Assembly: GCA_030686995.1 (NCBI GenBank)
Contig: CM060685.1
Coordinates: 127,559,823-127,623,822 of the forward strand
Origin: Artemisia argyi
Lineage: Eukaryota; Streptophyta; Magnoliopsida; Asterales; Asteraceae
Direction of reading: 5' to 3'
DNA length: 64,000 nucleotides
In this document: in pieces, positions 9,256 to 20,389 of the stretch
Numbering within the stretch: the stretch's first letter is position 1
Layout: every line of letters starts with the position of its first letter
Notes under the pieces: model-generated
Databases searched by the model: none
Seen by the model: only the letters and a program-made list of their open reading frames with translations
What the model was told of the DNA's origin: nothing
Program-made: the position numbers and the translations under genes

Positions 9256-12200
9256 CGAGGCTTGCAGAACCCGTGCTACGCATGGGCTTTTAATCTAATT
9301 GTTAATCGCGCGTATTATTTTTGTGAATTGTCGAGTGCATTTGTATTTTTAGTTTAGTATGTTCTATGAAACTTTTTTAGTTTGTTTTTTAAAAATATAA
9401 AAATGGTTGATATTGTTTTGATTTTTTGGTCTTTATATTTTTTAAATAGAGTTGTCGTTATTAAATTGTCATACGCTTGATGTAATTTCCTTTGATTGTT
9501 TTGGCCTATTAAGTAACCCAATAATAATTTTGCATTATGTGGTTTTTGCATGGTAATACGAAGCACACTGGCTTTTTCTTATTTGTTATAGTGTAATTTG
9601 CGTTATCATGTATATATAATAATGTCACATAAACTGTATAAAAATCGTTACAAACCTTTTCGGCTTCATCTCATTTTATCGTACAACTAATTTTATTGAA
9701 AATTAACATTGAAGTATAACTAATATTAATAAATTTTATTAATAAACTCAATTATAAATAGCTAACTATATGAATATTAATTAACATACTATTAATAATT
9801 CCTAAAATCTTTGGACTCCACTATTATGTTTTAAACTTTATTTTTTAATTTATTATTATAATTTACAAATGGGTTCGAGCAAAAATTATGTACTTTATCA
9901 TTTAACCATTTAAATGTTACTTACAAATATTTACATGCTAAATGTGATTTTGGCCGGTTTATATATGCATGAATTAGATTAAATCATTAATTATTCTTGC
10001 AGCCTTTTCAAATTCATCTCAGTTCATAACCGTCTTTTAATTCTTTACTAAGTACGTGATTAATTTCTGCAACCTTTACACTTCCATCTCGATGTTGTAT
10101 ATACTTCACATTAAATTATGGGACTCCATCTTGAGTATCTTGATTACTCCACATTAAATTAAGAGACTCAATTGAAAATTAACATTGAAGTATAACTAAT
10201 ATTAATAAATTTTATTAATAAACTCAATTATAAATAGCTAACTATATGAATATTAATTAACATACTATTAATAATTCCTAAAATCTTTGGACTCCATTAT
10301 TATGTCTTAAACTTTATTTTTTTTACTTATTATTGTAATTTACAAATGGGTTCGAGCAAAAATTATGTATTTTATCATTTAACCATTTAAATGTTGCTTA
10401 CAACATGTATATACTAAATGTGATTTTGGCCGGTTTATATGGGCATGAATTAGGTTAAATCATTAATTATTCTTGTAACCTTTTCACCTTCATCTCAATC
10501 CATAACCGTCTTTTAATTCTTTACTAAATACGTGATTAATTTCTGCAACCCTTACCCTTCTATCTCGATGTTGTATATACTTCACATTAAATTATGGGAC
10601 TCCATCTTGAGTATCTTGATTACTCCACATTAAATTGAGGGACCCAATTAAAAATTAACATTGAAGTCTAACTAATATTAATAAATTTTATTAATAAACT
10701 CAATTCTAAATAGCTAACCATATGAATATTAATTAACATATTATTAATAATTCCTAAAACCTTTGGACTCCACTATTATGTCTTAAACTTTATTTTTTAT
10801 TTATTATTATAATTTACAAATGGGTTCGAGCAAAAATTATGTACTTTATCATTTAACCATTTAAATGTTGCTTACAACATGTACATACTAAATGTGATTT
10901 TGGCCGGTATATATAGGCATGAATTAGGTTAAATTATTAATTATTCTTGCAACCTTTTCAACCTCATCTCAATCCATAACCATATTTTAATTCTATACTA
11001 AGTACGTGATCAATTCCGGCAACCCTTGCACTTCCATCTCGATGTTGTATATACTTCACATTAAATTATAGGACTCTATCTTGAGTATCTTGATTACTCC
11101 GCATTATATTAAGGGACTCAATCTTATAATATTATAAAGTTTGTGTAATCATGTATATATAATAATGCCACATAAACTATATAAAAATCGTTACAAACCT
11201 TTTTGGTTTCATCTCATTTTGCTGTACAACTAATTTCATTGAAAATTAACATTGAATTCTAACTAATATTAATAAATTTTATCAATAAACTCAATTCTAA
11301 ATAATTAACCAAATGAATATTAATTAACACACTATTAATAATTTCTAAAACCTTTGGACTCCACTCTTATGTTTTAAACATTATTTTTTTTTATTATAAT
11401 TTACAAATGGGTTCGAGCAAAAAGTATGTACTTTATCATTTAACCATTTAAATGTTGCTTTACATACATGTTTGTCCATAACCGTCTTTTAATTCTATAC
11501 TAAATATGTGATCAATTTCTGCAACCCTTACACTTTCATCTCGATGTTGTATATATGCTCGTGCACATTTTCTTGAATCAATTTGCACATGTGAGCTACA
11601 TCATAAACTAATCACGCTAAAAATTACATTTAACCATTTAAATGTTGCTTTACATACATGCTCATACACATTTTCTTGAATCAATTCGCATATGTGAGCT
11701 ATATCAATAGAAATCGCACATAAATTACTTGTATATAAAAATGCATTAACATAATACATATATCTATATATATGCTTACCTATAAGAATCACCTAAATAT
11801 GTAAGAAACAAATAAAATAGTTGGTATCCCAATCTTTGGTTTCATTTATCCGAGCATGCATTATCTTGTGTGACTTTCATGGTACCTGCGTATGATAACA
11901 AAATTAAGAAAAAAAGAAGACCAAGTTAATTACAAAGATCTAAAAGATGTGTGAATCATCTCCAAAATGTTGCAAAATAGAATTTAAATACCGCTACCAA
12001 CAATCAAATATCTAAAAGATGTGTGAGTCATCTTCAAATGTACATACTAAATGTGTTTTTGGCCGGTTTATATAGGCATGAATTAGGTTAAATCATTAAT
12101 TATTCTTGCAACCTTTCGTAACCCTTGCACTTCATCTAACCGACTTTTAATTCTATTCTAAATGCTATGTGATCAATTCGGGCAACCCTGGCACTTCATC

Positions 12201-12333
12201 TCCTTTCATGATTGTATAGTTATTATGAGGTTGCATTGAATTCCGAGCATTAGCAATTTGTACTATATGCAATCTTGACGCCTCCACATTAAATTTTAGG
12301 ACTCAATCTTATATGTTTATATATAGATATAGA
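9256..12333 (-). mobile_element. Helitron (3.08 kb) inserted in the 5' LTR of X
   Basis: The unoccupied LTR copy at 27271-27285 reads caatacA/Tgtatga; here the same sequence is split between A 9255 and T 12334. Read on the minus strand the insert begins TCTATATCTATATATAAAC and ends with an imperfect hairpin (CCCATGC-gta-GCACGGG), ten bases, then CTCG followed by host T. An A/T target without duplication, a 5' TC and a 3' hairpin identify a Helitron. The 3' tetranucleotide CTCG departs from the usual CTRR by one base. There is no Rep/helicase ORF, so it is nonautonomous. Most of its body is a tandem array. Confidence 0.82.
9585..11560. repeat. About 476-bp tandem repeats within the Helitron
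   Basis: The word attaacattga recurs at 9702, 10178, 10654 and 11245. The first three copies are spaced exactly 476 bp. The fourth is preceded by an extra block of about 115 bp that also heads the first copy (tatataataatg.cacataaact). A further partial copy lies at 12040-12190. Units share motifs such as gggttcgagcaaaaa and gattttggccggt. A short 100-bp duplication follows at about 11460-11700. The array is AT-rich and non-coding. Confidence 0.85.
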
Positions 12334-14100
12334 TGTATGAATATGTTATGTGCTTAATTGAGAACACTCGAAACGAGTTTCAAGATTAGAGAGATCCAAC
12401 TTTTAAAGCACCCGCTTATGGGAAAACACCAACTCATGTTTTCTAACTCTTGCCTCTAGCCAAGGCTTTTCTAACCTTAGGGAGCTTATATATTTCACGC
12501 AACATCACGTGAAAGCATCCATATGCTCATATCCCGTGCTTACGTCTTCTCTAATCACGTAACGGGTTTACTCCCTTATTGGTCAAACTAAGTCAAAGGC
12601 CACTTTGCGTAAACGCATCCTTTCCCACTTGGGTTATGCTTTACAATCAAGGCAAAGCACTTAACTTGTTTGAACCAAGGTATTAGTTGAGAACGTCGAG
12701 TCGTGGAAAGTCACGAGATATGAACCTATGGATTCTCGACGTTGTGTTACTTGAACTTATGAGTAACCTATGATTTTCTCAACTCATAATCTTAATTGTC
12801 TAAACCTTTCTTCTTAATGACAATTAAATTATCTCTTAATCTCTTCTTTATCACCTTCTTAATCACAAGAGACAAAGCCTCCAAACAACCCAACATCTTC
12901 TTACATATTTGATAACGCTTATTTTATCTATGTTAGAGTCGCGTTATTTGTATATTTTATATATTATTTAGTTATGTTTATGAGCATTTTTACGCTTATT
13001 TGTTATTAAGATGTGTTCAAGTCTAGGTTCAAGGAAATATCCAAGGTTGATGAAAAATTTATAAAAGATGAAGAAAATATTAAAGAAAAGAATTTCGTCA
13101 AAGACATTGATTCAAGTATGATGATTTCCGTTGCATAGGTGTTGTTTGAGAGGATCTTTAATGAAAGATAGAGGTGTGATTTGGTGACAAAAAGATTATT
13201 AAAGGATGGAGTTTTATGTTAACTTAAAGAGGAAATTATGGAGCAAAATACGTCTTAACCTATGGTTGAAAGCTGAGGTTCAAACCCGTGGTTCAAACAC
13301 AAACCTAAAGTTGAGCAGTCAAGTCCGAACCTCCAGATTCAAGTTCCAACCGGCAGGTTCACAGCAATTTGAGATGAAAAGTTGCATTAACTCAAGGTTT
13401 TAAGTGTCATTAATCTTCAAGTCCGATCATTACCTCTACATTATGATTATGGGGTGTTTGTAATAGCTTTTGTGATGAATTCAAGCATAAATAAGACCCT
13501 AAGCACCCATTATCAACACACACTACCACAAACATTCTAAGGGAATAATTAGAGGTTACTTCCAAGTTACAAGAGAAAGGTTACTTGATCCTTATTCAAG
13601 CCTTACACCCTAAGGTCTTGAACACACTTTATCTAACCCGAAAGAGCTCAATAATTCTTGTCATTCTTAAGAAACCAAGAAGAGTTGGTGATACTTGTAA
13701 GAAGAGGCGGAGAATTCCCTTGTTCAATTGGAGGCTCGAGGAGTGCTATAACTCTTACATTTCTTTCTCGTTGTAATCTTGTTTTTGGGTAACTTTCTTC
13801 TTATTTTACTTATGATGTTGAACGATTTTATGTTGAATGATATGTTACGTTTGTTGATGAAACTTGTTATGGAATAATTTGTGATACTTGTTTGGGAATC
13901 ATGTGGACTTACGTATGAATGTTGAATGATTAGTCGGTTAGAAAAGTGATTGTTTTTCATAAGTTTGTTTAAATACGATTCGTGTTCTAAACTTGTTAAT
14001 ATAACATTATTGGATTTAAAGGTCGAAAGGATTTCTAATATTGTTTTATTCCAAGAAGTTGGTGCACAAATGGATTGGTACATGATAATTGACAACTATC

Positions 14101-14241
14101 TGTTAGTCTATAATATGTAACGGGCTCTAGCCCAAGCCCGAATTCCAGAATATTCGGTATTTACCTATTTATGTGTTCATTGTATTGGCATTAAAGCATC
14201 AAAGAATCAATAAAAACATTATTTGATGATACGAGTCAACA
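14101..14241 (+). repeat. 5' LTR of copia Y
   Basis: Begins tgttagtc, ends gtcaaca; 141 bp. It differs from the 3' LTR at two sites only (ccaga/ctaga and taaag/taagg). Confidence 0.93.
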
Positions 14242-14600
14242 TGGTATCAGGGAAATAATTTCTCTCATTAATCACAATCCTTTCCTAACACAAAACTCAC
14301 CCCGCTCCTCCCTTTTCTGTCAATTCACGCATCATTATCAAACCCTAAACGAGCAGCCACATCTTGTTTATTAAAACAAAAATCGTGTTGGTGATTGGTG
14401 CTTTGGTCATCAATCCACACGAATATATATGTTATTTGTGCACTAGGTTACAAATTGGTAGTTTTCTTCAACTGTGTTGGTGATTTGTGCAAGGTCGCAA
14501 ATCCACACGTGTTTGTCTCCTTGGTGTCTTCGTGCTTCAGGACACATCTTTCTTGTTTGGTGTGTTGCTAATGGTGTTCCAAAAACAAATACAGTGAACA

Positions 14601-17600
14601 ATGTCCCCTTTGTTTTGCATACAACTCAAACCAATTATAACAATCCAGGCCCACCCAGTTTCCCACTTACAACAGGCATGTTTGTTTCTACAGGGGGTTC
14701 GCCTGGTTTTTTTGGCCTGTCGCCTTCCTACCAGGGTCAACAAGGAGGTTCAACAGGTCATATTGGCTACCTGGTTCAGCAAGGGGGTCGATTGGTCCTA
14801 TGGTTCAACAGTACAGCTTAATGGGTCAGAATGGCTACCCGGTTCAGCCAAGGGGTCAATAGGTTATACGGTTCACTACCCGGGTCAGAAAAATACCTTG
14901 TCTCATGCTTTTGCAGCCGGGACTCTCAATGATCCCCCTACCAGTGCTTGGAACATGGATACAGGAGCGAGCTCACATCTAAACGCATCTGTTAATAGTC
15001 TTAGTAACATTTTTAATACTTGCATGTATCCATATGTAGCGGTTGGTGACGAGCATACCATTCCCGTTACCAACACGGGTCGTAGCATTTTGCCTACTCA
15101 TTCTTGATCTCTTTACTTAAATAACGTTCTTATTACCCCTCATATTGTCAAAAATCTTATATCTGTCCGTCAATTTTTCTGTGACAATAATTGCACTGTT
15201 GAATTTGATCCTTTCGGGTTTTCCGTCAAGGATTTCATGACACGTCGGGTGCTTCTCCGATGTGACAGCACAGGCGACCTATACCCTGTCACGTCCCCAT
15301 GTCCTATTCCCCAAGCTCTACTTGTAAGTCAACATACGTGGCATCAGCGCCTTGGACATCCAGGGAGCGAAGTGCTACGCCGTCTCGTCTCAAATAATTT
15401 TATATCTTGTAATAAGGAGAAGCCGTCTGTGCTTTGTCATGCTTGCCAGCTTGGCAAACACGTTCGACTTCCATTTGTCAGTTCCGATACTATTGTTAAT
15501 GCATGTTTTGATGTTGTTCATTCTGATGTCTGGACTTCACCAATTTCGAGCCTCTCGGGTTTTAAATATTATGTTTTGTTTTTGGATCACTATTCTCATT
15601 TTGTTTGGGTCTACCCGTTGATAAACAAATCTGATGTCTTATCCAAATTTGTTCTATTTCGCAAATACGTTCGCACTCAATTTAAGTGTGAAATCAAATC
15701 GTTTCAGTGTGACCATGGCGGTGAATTTTATAACCGCGCTCTACATAAACTTTTTGCCGACAATGGCGTTCAGTTTCGTTTTTCATGCCCTAAGACATCT
15801 TAACAAAATGGGAAGTCAGAACGGATGATTCGCACCATCAACAACCTCATTCGAACCCTTCTTTTCCAGGCCAACCTTCCACTAACCTTTTGGGTTGATG
15901 CTTTAAACATGGTTGTCCATTTAATCAACTTCTTACCTTCCACAGCTATTGCCAATGAAATCCCGTATACCTGACTGTTTAGCCAAAACCCGGATTATAG
16001 CCTTATACTCACCTTTGGGTGCTTATGTTACCACACTTATATCCTAATCACAAACTTGAACCACGCGCCACACCTTCCATCTACTTAGGACAAGCTTCAA
16101 ATCATCGTAGGTATCGTTGCCTCGACTTAAACACCAATAAAATAATCATTTCTCCCCATGTAACCTTTGATGAAACTGTTTTTCCATATGGCACCCCTAA
16201 ACCAACATCGGCACCCAAATACAATTTCTTGGATGACTCACCTGATATAAATCCTCCATTCATTCCATCCGCTCTAGTTGTGCAACCCACTGTGCCTCAA
16301 CCCACAAACGAGCCAACAACACAAATTCACACCAGTCCTAATACAGTCCAACATCACGCAACCCATGACCCATTAACATCCCCATCACCACTCGTTACCC
16401 AACAACAGACACCAAATACATCACCACCCATGCACCAACACCAACATATTATCCCAAATCCTCCTAATAACCCAAACCCTGTCTCAATTCATCCCATGGT
16501 CACACGATTTCGTGTCGGGACTAATCGTCCTACTAAGCGTCTCAATATGCATGTGTCTTTGGTCTCACCATTACCAAAAACCTATCATGATGCGTTTACA
16601 AATTCTAATTGGCAAAATGCTATGCGTGATGAATACACTGCACTTATTAAGAATGGAACTTGGATTCTTGTGCCTAGACCCACGGACACCAACATTATTC
16701 GCTCAATGTGGCTTTTTCGCCACAAGTATTTAGCTGATGGCACTCCTAGTCGCTACAAGGCTCGTCTTGTGGCCAACGGTAGTAATCAAGTGGAGGAGGC
16801 TGATGTGGATGAGACGTTTAGTCAGATGGTTAAACCGGGCACAATTCGGACTATACTGAGTTTAGCTACTTCTCGACATTGGCCGATTCACCAGCTTGAT
16901 GTCAAAAATGCTTTCTTACATGGAGATTTGAACGAGACTTTTTATATGCATCAGCCTCCGGGATTTCGAGACTCTGTGCACCCTGATTAAGTATGTTTAT
17001 TGAAGCGGTCTCTGTATGGGCTCAAGCAGGCCCCTAGGGCATGGTTTCAGTGATTTGCATCTTATATTACTCGGGTTGGTTTTTCACATAGTCGCTGTGA
17101 CTCTTCATTATTTATATACAGACATGGGGCGGATACTGCCTATCTATTATTATATGTGGATGATATTGTTCTCACGGCTTCTTCTGATAGTTTGTTACAA
17201 CGGATTATTAGTTCCTTACATCAAGAGTTTGCTATGACTGATTTGGGTCCACTTAATTATTTTTTGGGTATATCTGTTTCTCGGGATTCTACAGGGTTGT
17301 TCTTATCTCAGAAGAAATATGCACTTGAGGTTTTAGAGAGAGCTCATATGGTTAATTGTAATCCCAGTCGGACTCCTGTTGACACTGAGTCCAAACTGGG
17401 GGATGATGGTGATCCAGTCTCTGACCCTACATTGTATCGGAGTCTTGCAGGTTCTCTTCAATATCTCACATTCACTCGCCCAGATATGTCATATGTAGTT
17501 CAGCAGGTATGCCTTCATATGCATGATCCTCGAGAGCCTCATCTATCAGCTCTTAAACGGATTTTACGGTATGTCCGGGGTACATTACACTATGGGTTAC

Positions 17601-18110
17601 AGTTGTTTGCTTCTTCTACTTTATCCTTGGTAGCATATTCTGATGCAGATTGGGCAGGTTGTCCCACTACTAGGAGATCCACTTCCGAATACTGTGTTTT
17701 CCTTGGCAACAACCTTTTATCTTGGTCATCTAAGAGACAGCCAACTTTATCTCATTCTAGTGCCGAAGCAGAATACCGTGGAGTTGCAAATGCTGTTGCT
17801 GAAATTTGTTGGCTATGCAATTTACTTCGTGAGCCGCACACACCTTTATCTTCCGGTACGCTAGTCTATTGTGACAATGTTAGTGCAGTCTACTTATCAT
17901 GTAATCCGGTTCAGCATCAGTGAACGAAGCACATAGAGATTGATATTCATTTTGTTCATGACTTAGTTACCACTGGTCAGGTTCGGGTTCTTCATGTTCC
18001 CTCACGTTACCAATATGCCGATATTTTTACGAAAGGCTTACCGTCTGCACTGTTTGAAGAATTTCGCTCTAGCCTCAGCATCCGGTGTCCTCCCGCTGCG
18101 ACTGCGGGGG
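14601..18110 (+). pseudogene. Copia Y pol remnant (PR-IN-RT-RH)
   Basis: The retroviral-type aspartic protease motif MDTGASSHL lies near 14955. A pre-integrase zinc-binding region follows (WHQRLGHP near 15340, then CHACQLGK near 15440), and then the integrase core (VVHSDVW). The reverse transcriptase has LDVKNAFLHGDL near 16900 and YVDD near 17150. RNase H has YSDADWAG near 17640 and SSAEAEYRG near 17757, ending with TKHIEID. In-frame stops are at 15105, 15801, 15972, 16988, 17051 and 17921, and one base is lost near 16031. At least three of the stops sit where a Gln, Arg or Trp codon is expected, which fits G:C to A:T transitions. Otherwise the frame is well kept. Confidence 0.92.
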
Positions 18111-18112
18111 AG

Positions 18113-18253
18113 TGTTAGTCTATAATATGTAACGGGCTCTAGCCCAAGCCCGAATTCTAGAATATTCGGTATTTACCTATTTATGTGTTCATTGTATTGG
18201 CATTAAGGCATCAAAGAATCAATAAAAACATTATTTGATGATACGAGTCAACA
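18113..18253 (+). repeat. 3' LTR of copia Y
   Basis: 141 bp, two differences from the 5' LTR. Followed directly by the second target copy ctatc. Confidence 0.93.
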
Positions 18254-18840
18254 CTATCTAGTATTCAAGTTTTAAATGAATTCAGAAATATTTAATCACG
18301 AGATTGGGTCGAAAGGACTCGTAAGAACTAATGTTTCTAATCATCTTTTCATACATTTGATAAAACAAAGAGCTAACCTAATGGGATGATGTATAGGCCA
18401 AAAGGACTCACCCATAAAACTAGTAAAAACTTGGTTTTTTTATATTACTCATTGACTAGAAAACCTTGTGAAAGTAGACATGTGCCTTCTACATATATGT
18501 TTCACCCAAACATGTTCAACATTGTATCACATTTGTTTACGATTCCTAAACAAGTCTTTATTTGATTGATTGCTTGAATTTAAGAACCATTGTTTGTTTA
18601 TTTTTGGTACTTTAGAGGTGACAATCTTAAGTGCTATTTGCTTTACAACTTTTCCTAACCTTAATAACGTATAAGTCTCTTGGGACGATCCCTATTTGCC
18701 ACAAACCATATTACATGCGGACGAGTATACTTGCTTGTATACGTTGTCTTTATAATTGGTAAAAAGGTATTTTATAAATTTAAAATTTGAGTTAAAATTG
18801 AGTAGTATTATAATCTAGTACTCCACACGCATCAAGTTTT

Positions 18841-18858
18841 TGGCGCCGTTGCCGGGGA
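18841..18858 (+). promoter_or_regulatory. Primer binding site of gypsy Z
   Basis: TGGCGCCGTTGCCGGGGA, six bases after the LTR end. This PBS form is characteristic of Athila/Tat gypsy elements. Confidence 0.75.
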
Positions 18859-19129
18859 CTTTATTTAGCTTATTTAGTTTAGTTTAGATTAGTTGTAAAT
18901 ATTTAGTTTAATATTTGTTCTTGTTCTTGTCTTGTTTTAAGTGTTTGTTTGATTTATAGTTTAGTTTCTTGTTTGATTCGATCCGTTTCTTGAATTATTT
19001 GATGTTAGATATTGTTTTGTTTACAGTTTAGTAAGTATTTTGTGTTACTTTATTGTTATGATCATTTTCTTGTCATGTGTTTTCTTTTATTAAATAAAAA
19101 TAATAAAAAAAATCAAGAAAGTTTGCTAA

Positions 19130-19373
19130 GAACCTACAGGTTCGAGTTTTGAACCTACAGGTTCAAACAATAAAATCGTTTCGGTAAATTTAAAATTGGT
19201 CTCAACCAACCGGTTGGGAATCCAGTCCTAGAAATGTTGTTCTGTTATTAAAAAAAAAGAAAATGTTGGCCGTCCGGCTGGTTCAAACCCGGACCGGCCC
19301 GGTCCAACCTCTCGTTAAAATTTGGCACCATTCCAAACCGGCCGGTTTGAAAACCGGTCCGGCCACAACTGTT

Positions 19374-19375
<2 letters not shown>
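19130..19375. repeat. Leader region rich in CCGG near-palindromes
   Basis: In an AT-rich leader a GC-rich patch holds two copies of gaacctacaggttc, then accggttgg, a cggaccggcccggtcc dyad, and aaaccggccggtttg followed by aaaccggtccgg. The same ggttcaaaccc-type words occur in the Z LTR at 13270-13370. Function unknown; it lies between the PBS and the gag-like start. Confidence 0.6.

Positions 19376-19376
<1 letters not shown>

Positions 19377-19427
<51 letters not shown>
19377..19427. repeat. (AT)n microsatellite
   Basis: About 51 bp of uninterrupted AT dinucleotide. Confidence 0.97.
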
Positions 19428-19428
<1 letters not shown>

Positions 19429-19595
19429 AATTTTTCTTTGTAAAAGTTAATTTTCCTTGTTCATTTATTTTGGTATGATAGTTTATTAGTTTTAGTTTTG
19501 ATTTTCTTTTTAGAATTTATAGATTTTATTTCACTAACCCCTAACGTTTATTTGGATTTGTTTTGGAATATATTTTTTTTTAGTATTTGTTAGTA

Positions 19596-19781
19596 ATGGA
19601 TTCGCCTAGTGAAGTGTCGGCTTACTTGGATAACTTGGAGAATGAATTGATGGACGTTGGAGATGTTGTGGTTAGGATGGAAGAAATGATTGACAAGGAG
19701 AAGTGTGAATTGATAAGAAAAGGAAAAGATGTGGAGCTCATGGAAAGTGAACCGGAAAAGCCTCAAGTGGTGTGTTTGTAA
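19596..19781 (+). CDS. Truncated gag-like start of gypsy Z
   Basis: A 61-codon reading from the ATG at 19596 begins MDSPSEVSAYLDNL and is strongly acidic with a helical pattern (EEMIDKEKCELIRKG). It stands 740 bp after the PBS, where the Athila/Tat gag would begin, and ends in a stop created where Z joins X LTR sequence. No domain is complete. The assignment rests on position and orientation only. Confidence 0.4.
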   Translation: MDSPSEVSAYLDNLENELMDVGDVVVRMEEMIDKEKCELIRKGKDVELMESEPEKPQVVCL

Positions 19782-20257
19782 GGGAAGTCTTGTGTCTTGG
19801 TGACCAAGCCTAGATTATTGGGGATCTAGTTGGGGTTTGATACTTCCGGGTGGAAGTTTTGGTTGTGGTCTTTGTGACCTTGTGTAAGTCGAATCACGAG
19901 ATTCTTTAGGATGGTTTCCGAGGGCAGAATACCGTGGGAGTAACTCCTTTGTGAGCATCGATATTGGTGAATATCGGTGGAGTGAATTATAACGATTTGT
20001 CGTCCACCGAAAGGATTATACTAGTGAATAGTATCGGTATCGTGGATTCGCAACTGGACGTACAGATGGTATAAACCCGCCATCCTGAACCAGTATATAT
20101 CTTGGTGTCACTTTATTTGCTTTATATACTTTGGTTGTGTTTGTTGTTGTTGGATTATTGTACAACCGCTTGGTGACTCTTACGGCTTAAAGTGTTTAAA
20201 CATTTAAAAAGCCTAAGAAACCGTATTCACCCCCCCCCCCCTCCACGGTTCTACAAT

Positions 20258-20269
20258 TGGTATCAGAGC
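20258..20269 (+). promoter_or_regulatory. Primer binding site of copia X
   Basis: TGGTATCAGAGC, two bases after the LTR end, complementary to the initiator-methionine tRNA 3' end as in most plant copia elements. A run of about a dozen C residues lies just upstream inside the LTR. Confidence 0.85.
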
Positions 20270-20389
20270 GAAACACTCAAGTTTCTGAGCGTTAAAACCT
20301 TCTCGAGAAGTCATTTTAAGTCAAAACCTTCTTTTGCAAAAATCTAAAATCCTAACAAAGATTTTTGTTAAAAGTTGAGTATAGATACA

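Larger units (their letters stand above)
14101..18253 (+). mobile_element. Element Y: complete copia retrotransposon nested in the LTR of Z
   Basis: Length is 4153 bp with 141-bp LTRs that differ at two positions, flanked by the duplication ctatc (14096-14100, 18254-18258). The PBS tggtatcag begins immediately after the 5' LTR, and a purine-rich gcgggggag precedes the 3' LTR. The short LTR and domain order (protease, integrase, reverse transcriptase, RNase H) are copia features. Only about 700 bp lie between the PBS and the protease motif, so most of gag is missing. The pol frame is broken. It is young by LTR divergence yet incapable of autonomous movement. Confidence 0.93.
12910..19781 (+). 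mobile_element. Element Z: gypsy (Athila/Tat-like) 5' half inserted in the LTR of X
   Basis: The LTR starts TGATAACGC (12910), exactly where homology to the X LTR stops, and ends CGCATCA (18834). Without the nested copia element it is about 1.77 kb. It is followed by agtttt and a PBS TGGCGCCGTTGCCGGGGA (18841-18858) typical of Athila/Tat elements, an AT-rich leader and the start of a gag-like ORF at 19596. It stops at 19781, where tttgtaagggaag joins X LTR sequence (tttgtaatggaag in the intact LTR). The rest of Z and about 1.4 kb of LTR were lost, probably by deletion between short matching words. Confidence 0.75.

Noticed and set aside
9585..11560. CRISPR-like array
   Set aside because: Units of 476 bp without spacers in plant DNA; it is a tandem repeat in a Helitron.
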